From contig JAOSJP010000007.1 of the NCBI GenBank assembly GCA_027494015.1, positions 1 through 61,723 on the forward strand: DNA of 61,723 bases, read 5' to 3'. The notes under the pieces were generated by a model. The model was given only the letters and a program-made list of their open reading frames with translations. It did no database searches and was not told the origin of the DNA. Each line of letters opens with the position of its first letter. Position 1 is the first letter of the stretch. Of the stretch, positions 26,204-35,316 are shown one piece after another. The translations under genes and the position numbers were made by a program. Source of the stretch: Anaerolineae bacterium. Lineage in GTDB: Bacteria; Chloroflexota; Anaerolineae; Aggregatilineales; Aggregatilineaceae.

Positions 26204-26674
26204 CTACTCCTTCGCTTCATGGCGGTGCGACACATAGCGCCCGGCTTCGGTGCGGAAGGCAACGTTGATCCGGTTCCAGCTATTGATCGCGATGGCCGCC
26301 ATCGTCAGGCTGATGATCTCGCGCTCGTTGAAGACGGTGCGCGTCGCCTCGTAAAGCTCATCTGGAACGCCATTTTCGGCCAGCAGCGTGACCGCTTCAG
26401 CCCAGGCCAGGGCCGCCCGCTCGCGCTCCGTGTAGAGGGCTGATTCGCGCCACGCGCTGATCATATACAGCCGCTCCTCAGTCTCGCCGCTGGCGCGCGC
26501 GTCTTTCCAGTGCATGTCCAGGCAGTACGCGCAGCCGTTGATCTGCGATGCGCGAATCTTCACCAGGTCCAGCAAGCTGATTTCCAGCCCCGCATGGGCC
26601 TGGTAGGTTTCCAGGCCGAGCAGGGCCTTGCGCGCTTCCGGGTCAATCGCGCCATAGTTCAAGCGTGATGTCAT
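26204..26674 (-). CDS. Carboxymuconolactone decarboxylase/AhpD-like protein
   Basis: A 156-aa AhpD-fold protein. The CxxC pair (Cys48, Cys51) followed by HW (His55) in INGCAYCLDMHWKDA is the peroxidase-type active site, with the conserved Glu upstream. Such proteins are alkylhydroperoxidase-like antioxidants or related thiol reductases. The second half (ERERAALAWAEAVT) is the conserved helical dimer core. The gene lies upstream of a cupin gene on the same strand. Physiological substrate unknown. Confidence 0.87.
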   Translation of the reverse strand: MTSRLNYGAIDPEARKALLGLETYQAHAGLEISLLDLVKIRASQINGCAYCLDMHWKDARASGETEERLYMISAWRESALYTERERAALAWAEAVTLLAENGVPDELYEATRTVFNEREIISLTMAAIAINSWNRINVAFRTEAGRYVSHRHEAKE

Positions 26675-26719
26675 GATTGTGCCTCCTTGTCAGCAATGAG
26701 TCAGGCGGTTAAGGCAGTC

Positions 26720-26830
26720 GGGCTGCCGAAGTTTTCGAAGACTTTGGAAGTCTGCGGGGGCGCATGGCCATACGCCCCTACAAAGCCCGTTCTTCTCTGC
26801 GCTCTCTGCGTCTTTGCGGTGAATGTCTCT
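26720..26830. repeat. R2-like, R1-variant and R7 repeats
   Basis: A degenerate R2 palindrome at 26720-26753, an R1 variant with a GCATGGCCATACG core at 26757-26782, and an R7 motif (gctctctgcgtctttgcggt) at about 26798-26822, between two minus-strand genes. Confidence 0.6.
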
Positions 26831-26844
26831 CCCTCACGCTGCCG

Positions 26845-28644
26845 CTACCCGGCCCCGTTGACCAGCGCCTCGGCCTGCGCGACCAGCTTCTCGATCTCGC
26901 CCAACCCTTCCTGCCAGAAATGCGGATCGGTCAGGTCCACGCCGAGCGGAGCCAGCGTCTTCTCCGGCCAGTCCGAGCCGCCGGCGCGCAGCACCTCCAG
27001 GTAGCGCGGCGCGAACGAGTCCCCTTCCTGGCGGTAGCGGGCGAAGAGCGCCAGCACCAGCAGCTCGCCGAACGCATAGGCGTAGACATAGCCGGGCGTG
27101 TGCAGAAAATGCGGGATGTAGCTCCACCACAGCGCGTAATTGTCGGTCATCTCGACGCTGTCGCCGAACATGGCCCGCTGCGTCTCCATCCAGATCGCGC
27201 CCAGGCGCTCGCTGGCCAGCTCGCCTTCCTGGCGGCGCGCCGTGTGCATCCCGTGCTCGAAGCGGTTCATCGCAATCTGGCGGAAGATGGTGGAGAAAGA
27301 GTCTTCGATCTTGTGGGCGAGCATGGCCAGCCGCACGGCGGAGTCTGATTCGTTGGCCATGAAGTCGCTGAAGACGAGCATCTCGCCAAAGGTCGAGGCC
27401 ATCTCGGCGGTGGTCAGCGGTGTGTGCTGCTGGAGCATCCCCTGCTCCCGCGACAGGTATTGGTGGATGCCATGCCCCAGCTCGTGGGCCAGGGTCATCA
27501 CGTCGCGGGCGTTGCCGGTGTAGTTCAGGAAGATGTACGGATGCACAGACGGCACGACCGAGGCGCTGTAGGCCCCGCTGCGCTTGCCAGGATAGGGCGG
27601 CGCGTCAATCCACGACCCGGCGAAGAACTTTCCGGCAACTTCGGCCATCTGCGGATGAAACCGGTCATACGCGCGCAGCACCATCTCGCGGGCCTGCGCC
27701 CACTCGTAGCGCCCCTCAGCGGCGGGCAGCGGCGCGTAACGGTCGTAGTCGTAGAGCCTGTCCACGCCCAGCAGCCTGCGCTTGAGGTGGTAATAGCGGG
27801 CGACGATGTCGTAGCGCGCGGTGACGGCGCCGATCAGCGCCTCCACCACGTCATCGCTGACCTCGTTTTCCAGGTTGCGCGACGCGATCCAGCTTGAGTA
27901 GTGGCGCAGCCGGTCATCGGAGACTTTGTCGGCGGCCAGCGTGTTGAAGATGAAGGTCAGCGTCGGCAGTTGCCCGCGCAGCACCCCGGTGAAAGCCTGG
28001 GCCGCGCGCTGGCGAACAGCGCGGTCTGGCTCGTGCAGCCTGGCCAGGATCGCCGCCTGAGTCAGCTCTTCCCCGTCGAAGGGGTAGCGCGTGTTGCCCA
28101 TAAGCTCCGAGAAGAAGCGCGCCCACGCGCTGCGCCCGGTGACCGACTTCTCCGCCAGGATTTTCTCCTCCGGCTCGCTGAGGCGGTGCGGCTGGTAGCG
28201 GCGGGTCGTCTCCAGCCAGTGCCGGTAATGGGCCAGCGCGGCATCGTCCAGCATGGTCTGAGCGAACTCATCCGGCGCGTTGACCCACTCAAGCTCGAAG
28301 AAGACGAGCTTCTGCTGAAGCTGGGCTTCCCATTCCGTCAGGCGTTGCAGCAGCGCGCCATAGCGCGCATTGGCCGCGTCCGTCGTCCAGATCAAGTAGG
28401 CGAACGCGCCGAGCTTGTTGGCCGCCTCGACAATGCTTTCATACGCGCTCACCGCCGCGCGCAATCCCTCGGCGCTCAGCGATACGACCTTGCCCCGGTA
28501 GGTGGCGGCGAAATCGTCGGCGAGCGCGTTCGCCCGCGCGATGTCCGCCTCGATCTGCGGGTCGTCCACCCCGGCGTACAGATCGCCCAGGTCCCACAAA
28601 ATATCTTCGGCTCCGGTCCGTTTCTCGTTGGCTTCGGCTGCCAT
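26845..28644 (-). CDS. pepF: Oligoendopeptidase F (M3 family)
   Basis: A cytoplasmic zinc oligopeptidase of the M3B family that degrades short peptides. The zinc site HELGHGIHQYL contains HExxH and lies in the C-terminal half. The third ligand Glu is expected 24-25 residues later, in the STFGEMLVFSDF segment. About 600 residues is typical for PepF. ATG 28644 is chosen because GGGAGAAG lies just upstream and the protein then starts MAAEANEKRTGAEDILWDLGDLYAG, close to relatives. A longer in-frame start at 28722 would add 26 atypical residues. It appears to be transcribed alone. Confidence 0.9.
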   Translation of the reverse strand: MAAEANEKRTGAEDILWDLGDLYAGVDDPQIEADIARANALADDFAATYRGKVVSLSAEGLRAAVSAYESIVEAANKLGAFAYLIWTTDAANARYGALLQRLTEWEAQLQQKLVFFELEWVNAPDEFAQTMLDDAALAHYRHWLETTRRYQPHRLSEPEEKILAEKSVTGRSAWARFFSELMGNTRYPFDGEELTQAAILARLHEPDRAVRQRAAQAFTGVLRGQLPTLTFIFNTLAADKVSDDRLRHYSSWIASRNLENEVSDDVVEALIGAVTARYDIVARYYHLKRRLLGVDRLYDYDRYAPLPAAEGRYEWAQAREMVLRAYDRFHPQMAEVAGKFFAGSWIDAPPYPGKRSGAYSASVVPSVHPYIFLNYTGNARDVMTLAHELGHGIHQYLSREQGMLQQHTPLTTAEMASTFGEMLVFSDFMANESDSAVRLAMLAHKIEDSFSTIFRQIAMNRFEHGMHTARRQEGELASERLGAIWMETQRAMFGDSVEMTDNYALWWSYIPHFLHTPGYVYAYAFGELLVLALFARYRQEGDSFAPRYLEVLRAGGSDWPEKTLAPLGVDLTDPHFWQEGLGEIEKLVAQAEALVNGAG

Positions 28645-28741
28645 AGTCTTCTCCCAAAAGCTGCGCGGACGTCCAAAATCCACAATATGCCAAGCATAAC
28701 AGGAGTCGCCGCCCGCTTCCAAACGGGCGGGGAGGCGGCAT

Positions 28742-28775
28742 AGACTTTCGAAGTTTCCGAAAACTTCGGAAGTCT
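28742..28775. repeat. R2 palindrome
   Basis: An R2 copy upstream of pepF, in the divergent spacer with the DUF6884-like gene, so it cannot be a downstream terminator here. Confidence 0.75.
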
Positions 28776-28786
28776 GCCGGGGGGCG

Positions 28787-29171
28787 TCTGCTGCGCCCTG
28801 GGTTTACCTCACCCCCGCGCGGCCCACTGACGCGGGCCTCGCCGCCCCCTCTCCACGTTGGAGGGCCGGACATATTAGACAGTGTTGATTTAGCGTAACG
28901 ACGAGCGATCACAATCAACGGGAGAAACGGATGGCTTGAAGGAGAAGCCCGGATGCCTGGTAGGGGCGGGTCTGGAGGGGGTTCCTGGGCCAGGTTCCGC
29001 GAAGTCGCCTTCCTGATTCGTTTCTCCCCTTGAACTGTCCTTTTGTAATCTATCGTCAGCCGTCAATGCAATCTTATTTGTCCGTCCCTCCACGTTGAAG
29101 AGGGGGCGAGCCGAGTGCGGCGAGGCTGGGGGTGAGGTAGAACAACACGCACGTTTGATGCGATTGCCCTG
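28787..29171. mobile_element. R5-R3 element (left end lost) interrupted by another insertion
   Basis: Left part (28787-28860) is an R5 remnant plus TTACCTCACCCCC and the 5' half of the R3 hairpin. The right part (29098-29171) is the 3' half of R3, GGGGGTGAGGTA, and a terminal inverted repeat TTTGATGCGATTGCCCTG. The same right terminus, one base different, bounds the 45491-45673 element. The two halves are split by the 28861-29087 insertion. Only the right terminus is intact; the left one has been replaced. Confidence 0.55.
28861..29087. mobile_element. Nested MITE-like insertion with target duplication
   Basis: 227 bp flanked by direct repeats CTCCACGTTG (28851-28860 and 29088-29097), the expected 10-bp target duplication. 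Its ends are imperfect inverted repeats: GGGCCGGACATATTAGA inside the left end and GGGACGGACAAATAAGA from the right end (14 of 17 matches). No gene is encoded. It is inserted exactly in the centre of the R3 hairpin, so R3 elements predate it. Internally it holds half an R1 arm at about 28960. Confidence 0.6.
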
Positions 29172-29270
29172 CCTGGCCTGCCCGCTCCCCTGTTCCTGGG
29201 CGGGGAATCGGTGTACACTGGGGAACGCAGTGGGGATAAACAACGCAGGCACCTGGCAAGGACAGAACTT

Positions 29271-31019
29271 ATGATGACCCCAGCAGATGCGACCATTCTC
29301 GATACGCTGTTCAGCGGGCACACCTTCGCGTGCCAGCGCCATCCCGTCACGGTGCCTCCCGAAGAACTGACGCACGTCTTCGGCACGCAGGAGCCGGTGC
29401 GCAATTACCCCGACGACCGCGCCGTTTTCCTGCTCACATGTGGCTGGCTGCGCGTCGAGCATATCAATCCCGCCATTGCGCTCGACGACCGCCCCGCCCT
29501 GATCGCCGCCATCCAGCAGCAGGCCCGCGCCCGGCTCAAGCAGGAGCCTGCCCTGTCAGACAGCGAGCGCCAGCAGGTGCACCGGCTGTGGGAAAAGGCG
29601 CGCCTCCACGAGAGCACTCAGCAGATCACCCAGCGGGTCTGGCTGGCGGTGGTGCTCTACAACCTGGGGTTTCGCGGGCTGATCTTCGACGCTGAGGGGC
29701 AAATTCATTACGAGGGCGGCATGACGGCCCGCATCGGATACGCCCCCGATCTGGCCCTGGACCTGGTATGGAAGAGCGCCAACCCCACGCTCTACACCGC
29801 CAGCTTTCGCCAGCCGGATGGGATCGTCGCGCGCAGCAAAGGCCGCAACCGCTGGAACATCTACTGCCTGACGCTCGATCCCGCCGCCAAGACGCTCTTC
29901 GAGCGGCGAAAGCGCGTGGTCAAGGAGAAGGTCGCGTTGATCGTCGCCAGCGACATCCACGCCACGCAGCCCCAACTGCCCCGCGACTTCTACGGTGGCA
30001 ACGAGTTCCAGCAGGCGTGTATAGACGCACAAGACCAGCACTTCGCCCATAACCTGGTGCTCTCGCCGCAGCACGGCATCCTCTCCCTGGATGACACCGT
30101 GCCTTCCGAGCAGTCGTGGGCCGAAGCAGCCGGGCATTCCCTCTGGTTCTGGCAGGTCAGGGCGGCTCATCGCCTGGGCCAATATCTTTTCGGCCCGCCG
30201 CCGCCCAACATCTCTCCGGTCAAAGACCTGGATTGGTGGGCGTGGATCAACCCGGAATCGGTGTACGAGTTCACCGTCTTTGGAGATGGCTACCCCGTGC
30301 GCATCCTCATGGAGCAGCTCGCGCACGCGCACATCCATATGCCGGCCAGTATGCCCCAGGTGATCCTGGTCGAGCAGCGTCGCGGCTACGACGTGGGCGA
30401 CCTGGGTTATGACTGGTTCGGCCTGGAGGACAGCGACTACGAAGACGACTTCGACGATGAGGATGAGGTCTCGGACATCCTCGATTATCAGAAGTTGATG
30501 GCCTGGGCGAGTGAGTTCGTCGAACGGGTTAATATCTACGTCCTGCCCACCAATGAAATCTGGGACCTGACCCCAGACGATGGGCTGCTGCCGGTGCGCA
30601 TTCTGGACGAGCAGGGGATTGACGTGGAGAGCGTGCTCGACCTGCTGACGGACATCAACCTGCTGCTGGAACAACCGCTATCCCTGACCGTGCTCGTCAA
30701 CGCACCGACCATCGTGTCGATCTTGTTGCAAGCCAGCCACAGCCTGGTACACCAGGAGTTCGACGCGGTTCGGGAGACGATTTCCTCGTTTCCGGAGCCG
30801 CTCCTGACCCAGTACCTGGAAAAGGCGCTGCAGGAAAAGAGCCAGGAAGATCAGCTTTGCGCGTGCCTGTCGCTGGCCGAGCACCTGCACCTGATGACCC
30901 AGGCCATCACCCCGGCGATTAACGCGCAGCTTTTGGTGTGGCTGCAAACGTACATCTCCGGGCGCGTCCGCCAGCAAATGATGAGCCAGCCAGCGGGACC
31001 AGCGAAAGGCCCCGCCTGA
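29271..31019 (+). CDS. Unknown protein with DUF6884-like segment
   Basis: A 582-aa cytoplasmic protein. The central region (VALIVASDIHATQPQLPRDFYGGNEFQQACIDAQDQ ... VLSPQHGILSLDDTVPSE, quoted in part as LSPQHGILSLDD) resembles DUF6884, whose members read LI.CS..K...A..LY.G..F......A...D....LSA.HGLL.P... The Cys and Lys of that signature are replaced here by Ala and other residues, so this may be a divergent copy. A Glu/Asp-rich stretch (EDSDYEDDFDDEDEVSD) follows, then a helical C-terminal domain. ATG 29271 is supported by AAGGA 8 bp upstream; a GTG 60 bp earlier is less likely. Function unknown. Confidence 0.7.
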   Translation: MMTPADATILDTLFSGHTFACQRHPVTVPPEELTHVFGTQEPVRNYPDDRAVFLLTCGWLRVEHINPAIALDDRPALIAAIQQQARARLKQEPALSDSERQQVHRLWEKARLHESTQQITQRVWLAVVLYNLGFRGLIFDAEGQIHYEGGMTARIGYAPDLALDLVWKSANPTLYTASFRQPDGIVARSKGRNRWNIYCLTLDPAAKTLFERRKRVVKEKVALIVASDIHATQPQLPRDFYGGNEFQQACIDAQDQHFAHNLVLSPQHGILSLDDTVPSEQSWAEAAGHSLWFWQVRAAHRLGQYLFGPPPPNISPVKDLDWWAWINPESVYEFTVFGDGYPVRILMEQLAHAHIHMPASMPQVILVEQRRGYDVGDLGYDWFGLEDSDYEDDFDDEDEVSDILDYQKLMAWASEFVERVNIYVLPTNEIWDLTPDDGLLPVRILDEQGIDVESVLDLLTDINLLLEQPLSLTVLVNAPTIVSILLQASHSLVHQEFDAVRETISSFPEPLLTQYLEKALQEKSQEDQLCACLSLAEHLHLMTQAITPAINAQLLVWLQTYISGRVRQQMMSQPAGPAKGPA

Positions 31020-31035
31020 ACGACCATTTGAGAGT

Positions 31036-31140
31036 TATCCCCACCCACCCCAAACCCCTCCCCCACAAGGGAGGAGGAGCTTAGAGTCTACGATCTTCTC
31101 CCTTCCCCCCTCGCGGGGGAAGGGCCGGGGATGGGGGGCA
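31036..31140. repeat. R3-like GC hairpin block
   Basis: cccaaacccctcccccac / gtgggggaggggtttggg-type sequences and a second hairpin (ccttcccccctcgcgggggaagg). Related blocks lie at about 40578-40680, 52962-53055 and 56303-56400. Confidence 0.5.
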
Positions 31141-31192
31141 AAAGAACACATGACCACCCTTTGTGCTACTGCTCGCTTAAAGGACTTCTTCT

Positions 31193-32272
<1,080 letters not shown>

Positions 32273-32282
32273 CATTTGTCCG

Positions 32283-33206
32283 GTGGGCAACGAGCCGATG
32301 TTCGACATCCTGGACATCCGCCGCGACCTGGTGCTGACGCAGGCGAACTTCCCCGCCGAGCTACAGGGCGCGTTCAAGGGCATGGAGAACGCGGGCAATC
32401 CCTGGCAGATGAGCGGAAGCCGCCTGGCCTGGGCAGAGGGGCTGGACGTGCCCACAGTGGAAGACGCGCCCGACTTTGAGGTGCTCTACTGGGTGGGCTG
32501 CGCGGGCAGCTTCGAGCCGCGCGCGCAGAAGATCGCGCAGGCGCTGGTGCACGTTCTGCGGGCAGCCGGGGTCAGGTTCGCCGTGCTGGGCGAGCGCGAA
32601 AGCTGCACCGGCGACACGGCCCGCCGCGCCGGGAACGAGTACCTGTTCTACGAGATGGCCGCGGCCAATATCGAGACGCTCAACGAGGTCAGCCCGCCGC
32701 GCATCCTGGTCACCTGCCCGCACTGTTACCATACCCTCGCCAAAGAGTACCCGCAGTTCGGCGGACATTACCAGGTGGTGCACCACACTGAGTTCATCGC
32801 CGAGCTGATCGGCAGCGGTCGGCTGCGCCTGCCCGCCGACGGCGCGCAGCGCGTCACCTTCCACGATCCGTGCTACCTGGGGCGACACAACGGGGTTTAC
32901 AGCGCCCCGCGCGACGCCCTGAGCGCGGCGGGCGCGGCGCTGCGCGAGATGCCGCGCGCGCGCAGCAAGTCGCTGTGCTGCGGGGCGGGCGGCGCGCAGT
33001 TCTGGAAGGAAGAGGAGCACGGCAGCGCCCGCGTCAGCCAGGTGCGCTACGCCGAAGCGCAGGGCACCGGCGCGGGCGTGCTGGCCACCGGCTGCCCGTT
33101 CTGCCTGCGCATGTTCGCCGACGCGCGCCAGGACGCGGGCGAGAGCGGGCCGGCGGTCAAGGACGTGGCCGAGATCGTCGCCGAACGGCTGGGGGGTGCG
33201 GTGTAG
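32283..33206 (+). CDS. HdrD/EtfD-like Fe-S protein, C-terminal part (CCG domains)
   Basis: C-terminal continuation of the gene beginning at 31193, in the +1 frame. It carries two cysteine-rich CCG-type motifs: VGCAGSFEPRAQ ... CTGDTARR ... CPHCYHTL and DPCYLGRHNG ... CCGAGGAQFW ... GCPFCLRMF. These bind non-cubane or [4Fe-4S] clusters in HdrB/HdrD-type subunits. The GTG at 32283 is only the first in-frame start and no ribosome site precedes it, so independent translation is unlikely. With the upstream part the protein would be about 671 aa, the usual length for a membrane-HdrD fusion. Confidence 0.85.
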   Translation: MGNEPMFDILDIRRDLVLTQANFPAELQGAFKGMENAGNPWQMSGSRLAWAEGLDVPTVEDAPDFEVLYWVGCAGSFEPRAQKIAQALVHVLRAAGVRFAVLGERESCTGDTARRAGNEYLFYEMAAANIETLNEVSPPRILVTCPHCYHTLAKEYPQFGGHYQVVHHTEFIAELIGSGRLRLPADGAQRVTFHDPCYLGRHNGVYSAPRDALSAAGAALREMPRARSKSLCCGAGGAQFWKEEEHGSARVSQVRYAEAQGTGAGVLATGCPFCLRMFADARQDAGESGPAVKDVAEIVAERLGGAV

Positions 33207-33241
33207 CGATCAGCTCTCAGCGGTCAGCCAACGACAGAATA

Positions 33242-33326
33242 GACTTCCGAGATCTTCGGTGACTTCGGAAGTCTGCCGTTCGAGCGCCTGCACGTGTAGG
33301 GGCGGGTTTGCAAACCCGCCCCTACA
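33242..33326. repeat. R2 palindrome and R1 palindrome with shared stop codon
   Basis: An R2 copy at 33242-33275 and a perfect R1 copy at 33297-33326. The right end of R1 supplies the TAG stop (33322-33324, minus strand) of the DUF2442 gene. Confidence 0.8.
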
Positions 33327-33579
33327 AACGGCTACCGATCAAATCGTCAAGCGGCCACTCGCCGGTGAAGTATTCCAGGTCAATCCCGTCTTCCAGGTCC
33401 GGCCAGTAGATGCTGATGGGCGTTGCTTGATAATTTTGCTGCTGTTCCGGCGTCGCATTCTCAAGCCAGGGGAAGGCATCAAGCGGTAGGCCGATCGCGC
33501 GCTGATCGTCGAACGTGACCCACACCCGTTTGCTGTAGATGCTGACCGAAAGAGGGATCGCGCGACCTTTGACGCTCAT
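33322..33579 (-). CDS. DUF2442 domain protein
   Basis: An 85-aa DUF2442 protein, with the characteristic GLPLDAFPWLENATPEQQ and WPDLEDGIDLEYFTGEWPL segments. DUF2442 often accompanies a DUF4160 protein, an arrangement discussed as toxin-antitoxin-like. No DUF4160 gene is adjacent here, so this is an orphan. The start ATG 33579 has AGGAAG 8 bp upstream; earlier in-frame ATGs would put repeat sequence into the protein. The stop codon comes from an R1 palindrome, so the C-terminus may be altered by repeat insertion (it ends DDLIGSRL). Confidence 0.8.
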   Translation of the reverse strand: MSVKGRAIPLSVSIYSKRVWVTFDDQRAIGLPLDAFPWLENATPEQQQNYQATPISIYWPDLEDGIDLEYFTGEWPLDDLIGSRL

Positions 33580-33665
33580 GATCTCAGCTTCCTGAGTGGA
33601 ATTCGTTCCACTTCCTCTTGATGTAGAGGCAGCACCCCGGAGAAGACTGGCGTTCAGCCCGGAAT

Positions 33666-33770
33666 AGACTTCCGAAGTTTCCGAAAACTTCGGAAGTCTT
33701 GTGCCAGCGCGCCCCACCCCTCCGGCCCCTTTTTTCTTGCTCTCTGCGCTCTCTGCGCCTCTGCGGCGAG
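33666..33770. repeat. R2 palindrome and R7 motif
   Basis: An R2 copy at 33666-33699 and an R7 motif (ctctctgcgcctctgcggcg) at about 33739-33768, between DUF2442 and the CBS-ACT gene. Confidence 0.65.
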
Positions 33771-33777
33771 CTTTGCC

Positions 33778-34455
33778 TTAGCCGAAGGTTTGCTGGGAGC
33801 AGGTAGGATTCTTCCGCAGATCGATCAGTTCAACATCGAGCGCCTCCAGGCGGGGCTTCAGTTGGGCGAAATTGGCCCCTTGCTCTTTGATGGTGATGTA
33901 GGAGGCGGGGGAGGCGCCACCCTCTTCATGCCAGGCGGTGACACTGATGATGTTGCCGCCCGCGTCGGCGACAATCTGAGCCACTTTCGCCAAGACGCCT
34001 GGCTTGTTGGCCACCTGGAGGGTGAAGCGCGCGCCCTCTTCGCCGCCACCGAGCAAGGTCACCAGCACGCGGAAGATGTCCGTATCGGTGATGATGCCCA
34101 CCACTTTCCTGCCCTCGACAACCGGCAGGCAGCCGATGTCTTCGCTGAGCATGACGCGGGCGGCCTCTTCGATGGGGCAATCTGGCGTTGTCGTGTGCAC
34201 GGGTCGCGTCATGATCTGCTTGATCTGCAGCTTGGACAGCAACCCATGAATCTCATAGATGCTCAGCGTAGTCGCCGGGGAGGGTTGAGCAGCCAACAGG
34301 TCCTGCTCGACGACTATGCCCACCAGGTTGCCGCCCTTGTCCAGCACGGGCAGATGGTGAATGTGATGCTCGCGCATCAATTCGGCGGCCTGGCGGTGCG
34401 TGGCGTCGGGCAGGACGGTGATCGGGTCAGGGGTCATTCGGTCTTTGACAAGCAT
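33778..34455 (-). CDS. CBS-CBS-ACT domain protein (AcuB-like)
   Basis: A 225-aa protein with paired CBS motifs (residues about 1-60 and 80-140: VKDRMTPDPITVLPDATHRQAAELM; IMTRPVHTTTPDCPIEEAARVMLSEDIGCLPVVEGRKVVGIIT, quoted by key residues) and a C-terminal ACT domain (FTLQVANKPGVLAKVAQIVADAGGNIISV). CBS pairs bind adenine nucleotides and ACT domains bind amino acids or similar ligands, so this is a small-molecule sensor of the AcuB type, cytoplasmic. No target gene is adjacent. The start ATG 34455 has GGAG 8 bp upstream; a longer in-frame start would include R1-flanking sequence. Confidence 0.85.
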   Translation of the reverse strand: MLVKDRMTPDPITVLPDATHRQAAELMREHHIHHLPVLDKGGNLVGIVVEQDLLAAQPSPATTLSIYEIHGLLSKLQIKQIMTRPVHTTTPDCPIEEAARVMLSEDIGCLPVVEGRKVVGIITDTDIFRVLVTLLGGGEEGARFTLQVANKPGVLAKVAQIVADAGGNIISVTAWHEEGGASPASYITIKEQGANFAQLKPRLEALDVELIDLRKNPTCSQQTFG

Positions 34456-34583
34456 CGTGGTATCTCCGAGAAAATCACAAGGTAGCAGGGTCAGGCATGA
34501 GCGCTGCGCACCAAACCAACACTTTTCATCCTTTGCGCGGATCGTAGTCGCTCTGGGGCAGGCTGTCAACCGGCGGGGGCCAT

Positions 34584-34613
34584 GTAGGGGCGGGTTTGCA
34601 AACCCGCCCCTAC
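34584..34613. repeat. R1 palindrome
   Basis: A perfect R1 copy in the spacer between the divergent CBS-ACT and response-regulator genes. The rest of the spacer (34456-34782) shows R3-like fragments and a putative promoter. Confidence 0.85.
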
Positions 34614-34689
34614 AGCCTCCCCTCAATCCCCTCCAGCAAAGCTAGAGGGAGGACGATCTGGCGCGTGGTTCTGCCCTCTCCCGCCCGTC

Positions 34690-34717
34690 TTGCGCTGGAT
34701 TCCCGATGGACTAGAAT
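34690..34717 (+). promoter_or_regulatory. Putative promoter of the response-regulator gene
   Basis: TTGCGC (34690-34695), a 16-bp spacer and TAGAAT (34712-34717). Transcription would start near 34724, 60 bp before the start codon. Confidence 0.4.
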
Positions 34718-34782
34718 AGTAACGACGCCTCTCGTTATTCGATCACCGTCTGGCCCTGGCCTGGGCGCGGGGGATATGATAT

Positions 34783-35316
34783 ATGTCAACCTGGATGGTC
34801 GTTGAGGACGAGCCCGATCTGTACGATACGCTGCTGGCCCTGTTTGGCATCTGGAGCATTGACGGGGTGGCCTTCACCAACGGCACCGATGCCGTCAAGT
34901 GGATTGACGATGTAGACGCGGGAATCGCCGAGACCAATATCCCGGAGCTGGCCATCCTCGACATCCGGCTGCCCGGCGTCGAAGGGCCGGAGATCGGGGC
35001 GCGGCTGCGCAAAAGCCCCGTGCTGAAGAATATCGCCATTGTGCTCGTCACGGCTTTCCACCTCTCCCCGGCTGACGAGCAGAAAGCTATCGAAAAGGCC
35101 CAGGCCGACGACCTGCTGTACAAGCCGCTGCCCGCGCCCGAAGCGTTTCGCGCAGTGCTGCAAAAGGCCATCGCCAAACGACAGGCACTCCAGCCGGAGG
35201 AACCCACCGCGCCAGAGACCGAGCAGCAGCCCCCCGCCGCCCAGGAAGCACAGAAAGAGGAGAAGCCGTTGCAAGAGAAGGAGGCCCCCGACGATGCCCG
35301 CAGCGGCAACGGCTGA
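34783..35316 (+). CDS. Response regulator, receiver domain only
   Basis: A single-domain response regulator (177 aa). The acidic pair (Glu8/Asp9 in VVEDEP), phosphoacceptor Asp60 (AILDIRLPG), the conserved Thr (LVTA, about 91) and Lys (YKPL, about 116) are all present. A Gln/Glu/Pro-rich tail of about 45 residues follows and has no output domain, so it probably acts by protein contact. No histidine kinase is adjacent. The gene overlaps the downstream HTH/Zn gene by 23 bp, which suggests that the two proteins work together. A TTGCGC-N16-TAGAAT promoter lies upstream. Confidence 0.85.
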   Translation: MSTWMVVEDEPDLYDTLLALFGIWSIDGVAFTNGTDAVKWIDDVDAGIAETNIPELAILDIRLPGVEGPEIGARLRKSPVLKNIAIVLVTAFHLSPADEQKAIEKAQADDLLYKPLPAPEAFRAVLQKAIAKRQALQPEEPTAPETEQQPPAAQEAQKEEKPLQEKEAPDDARSGNG

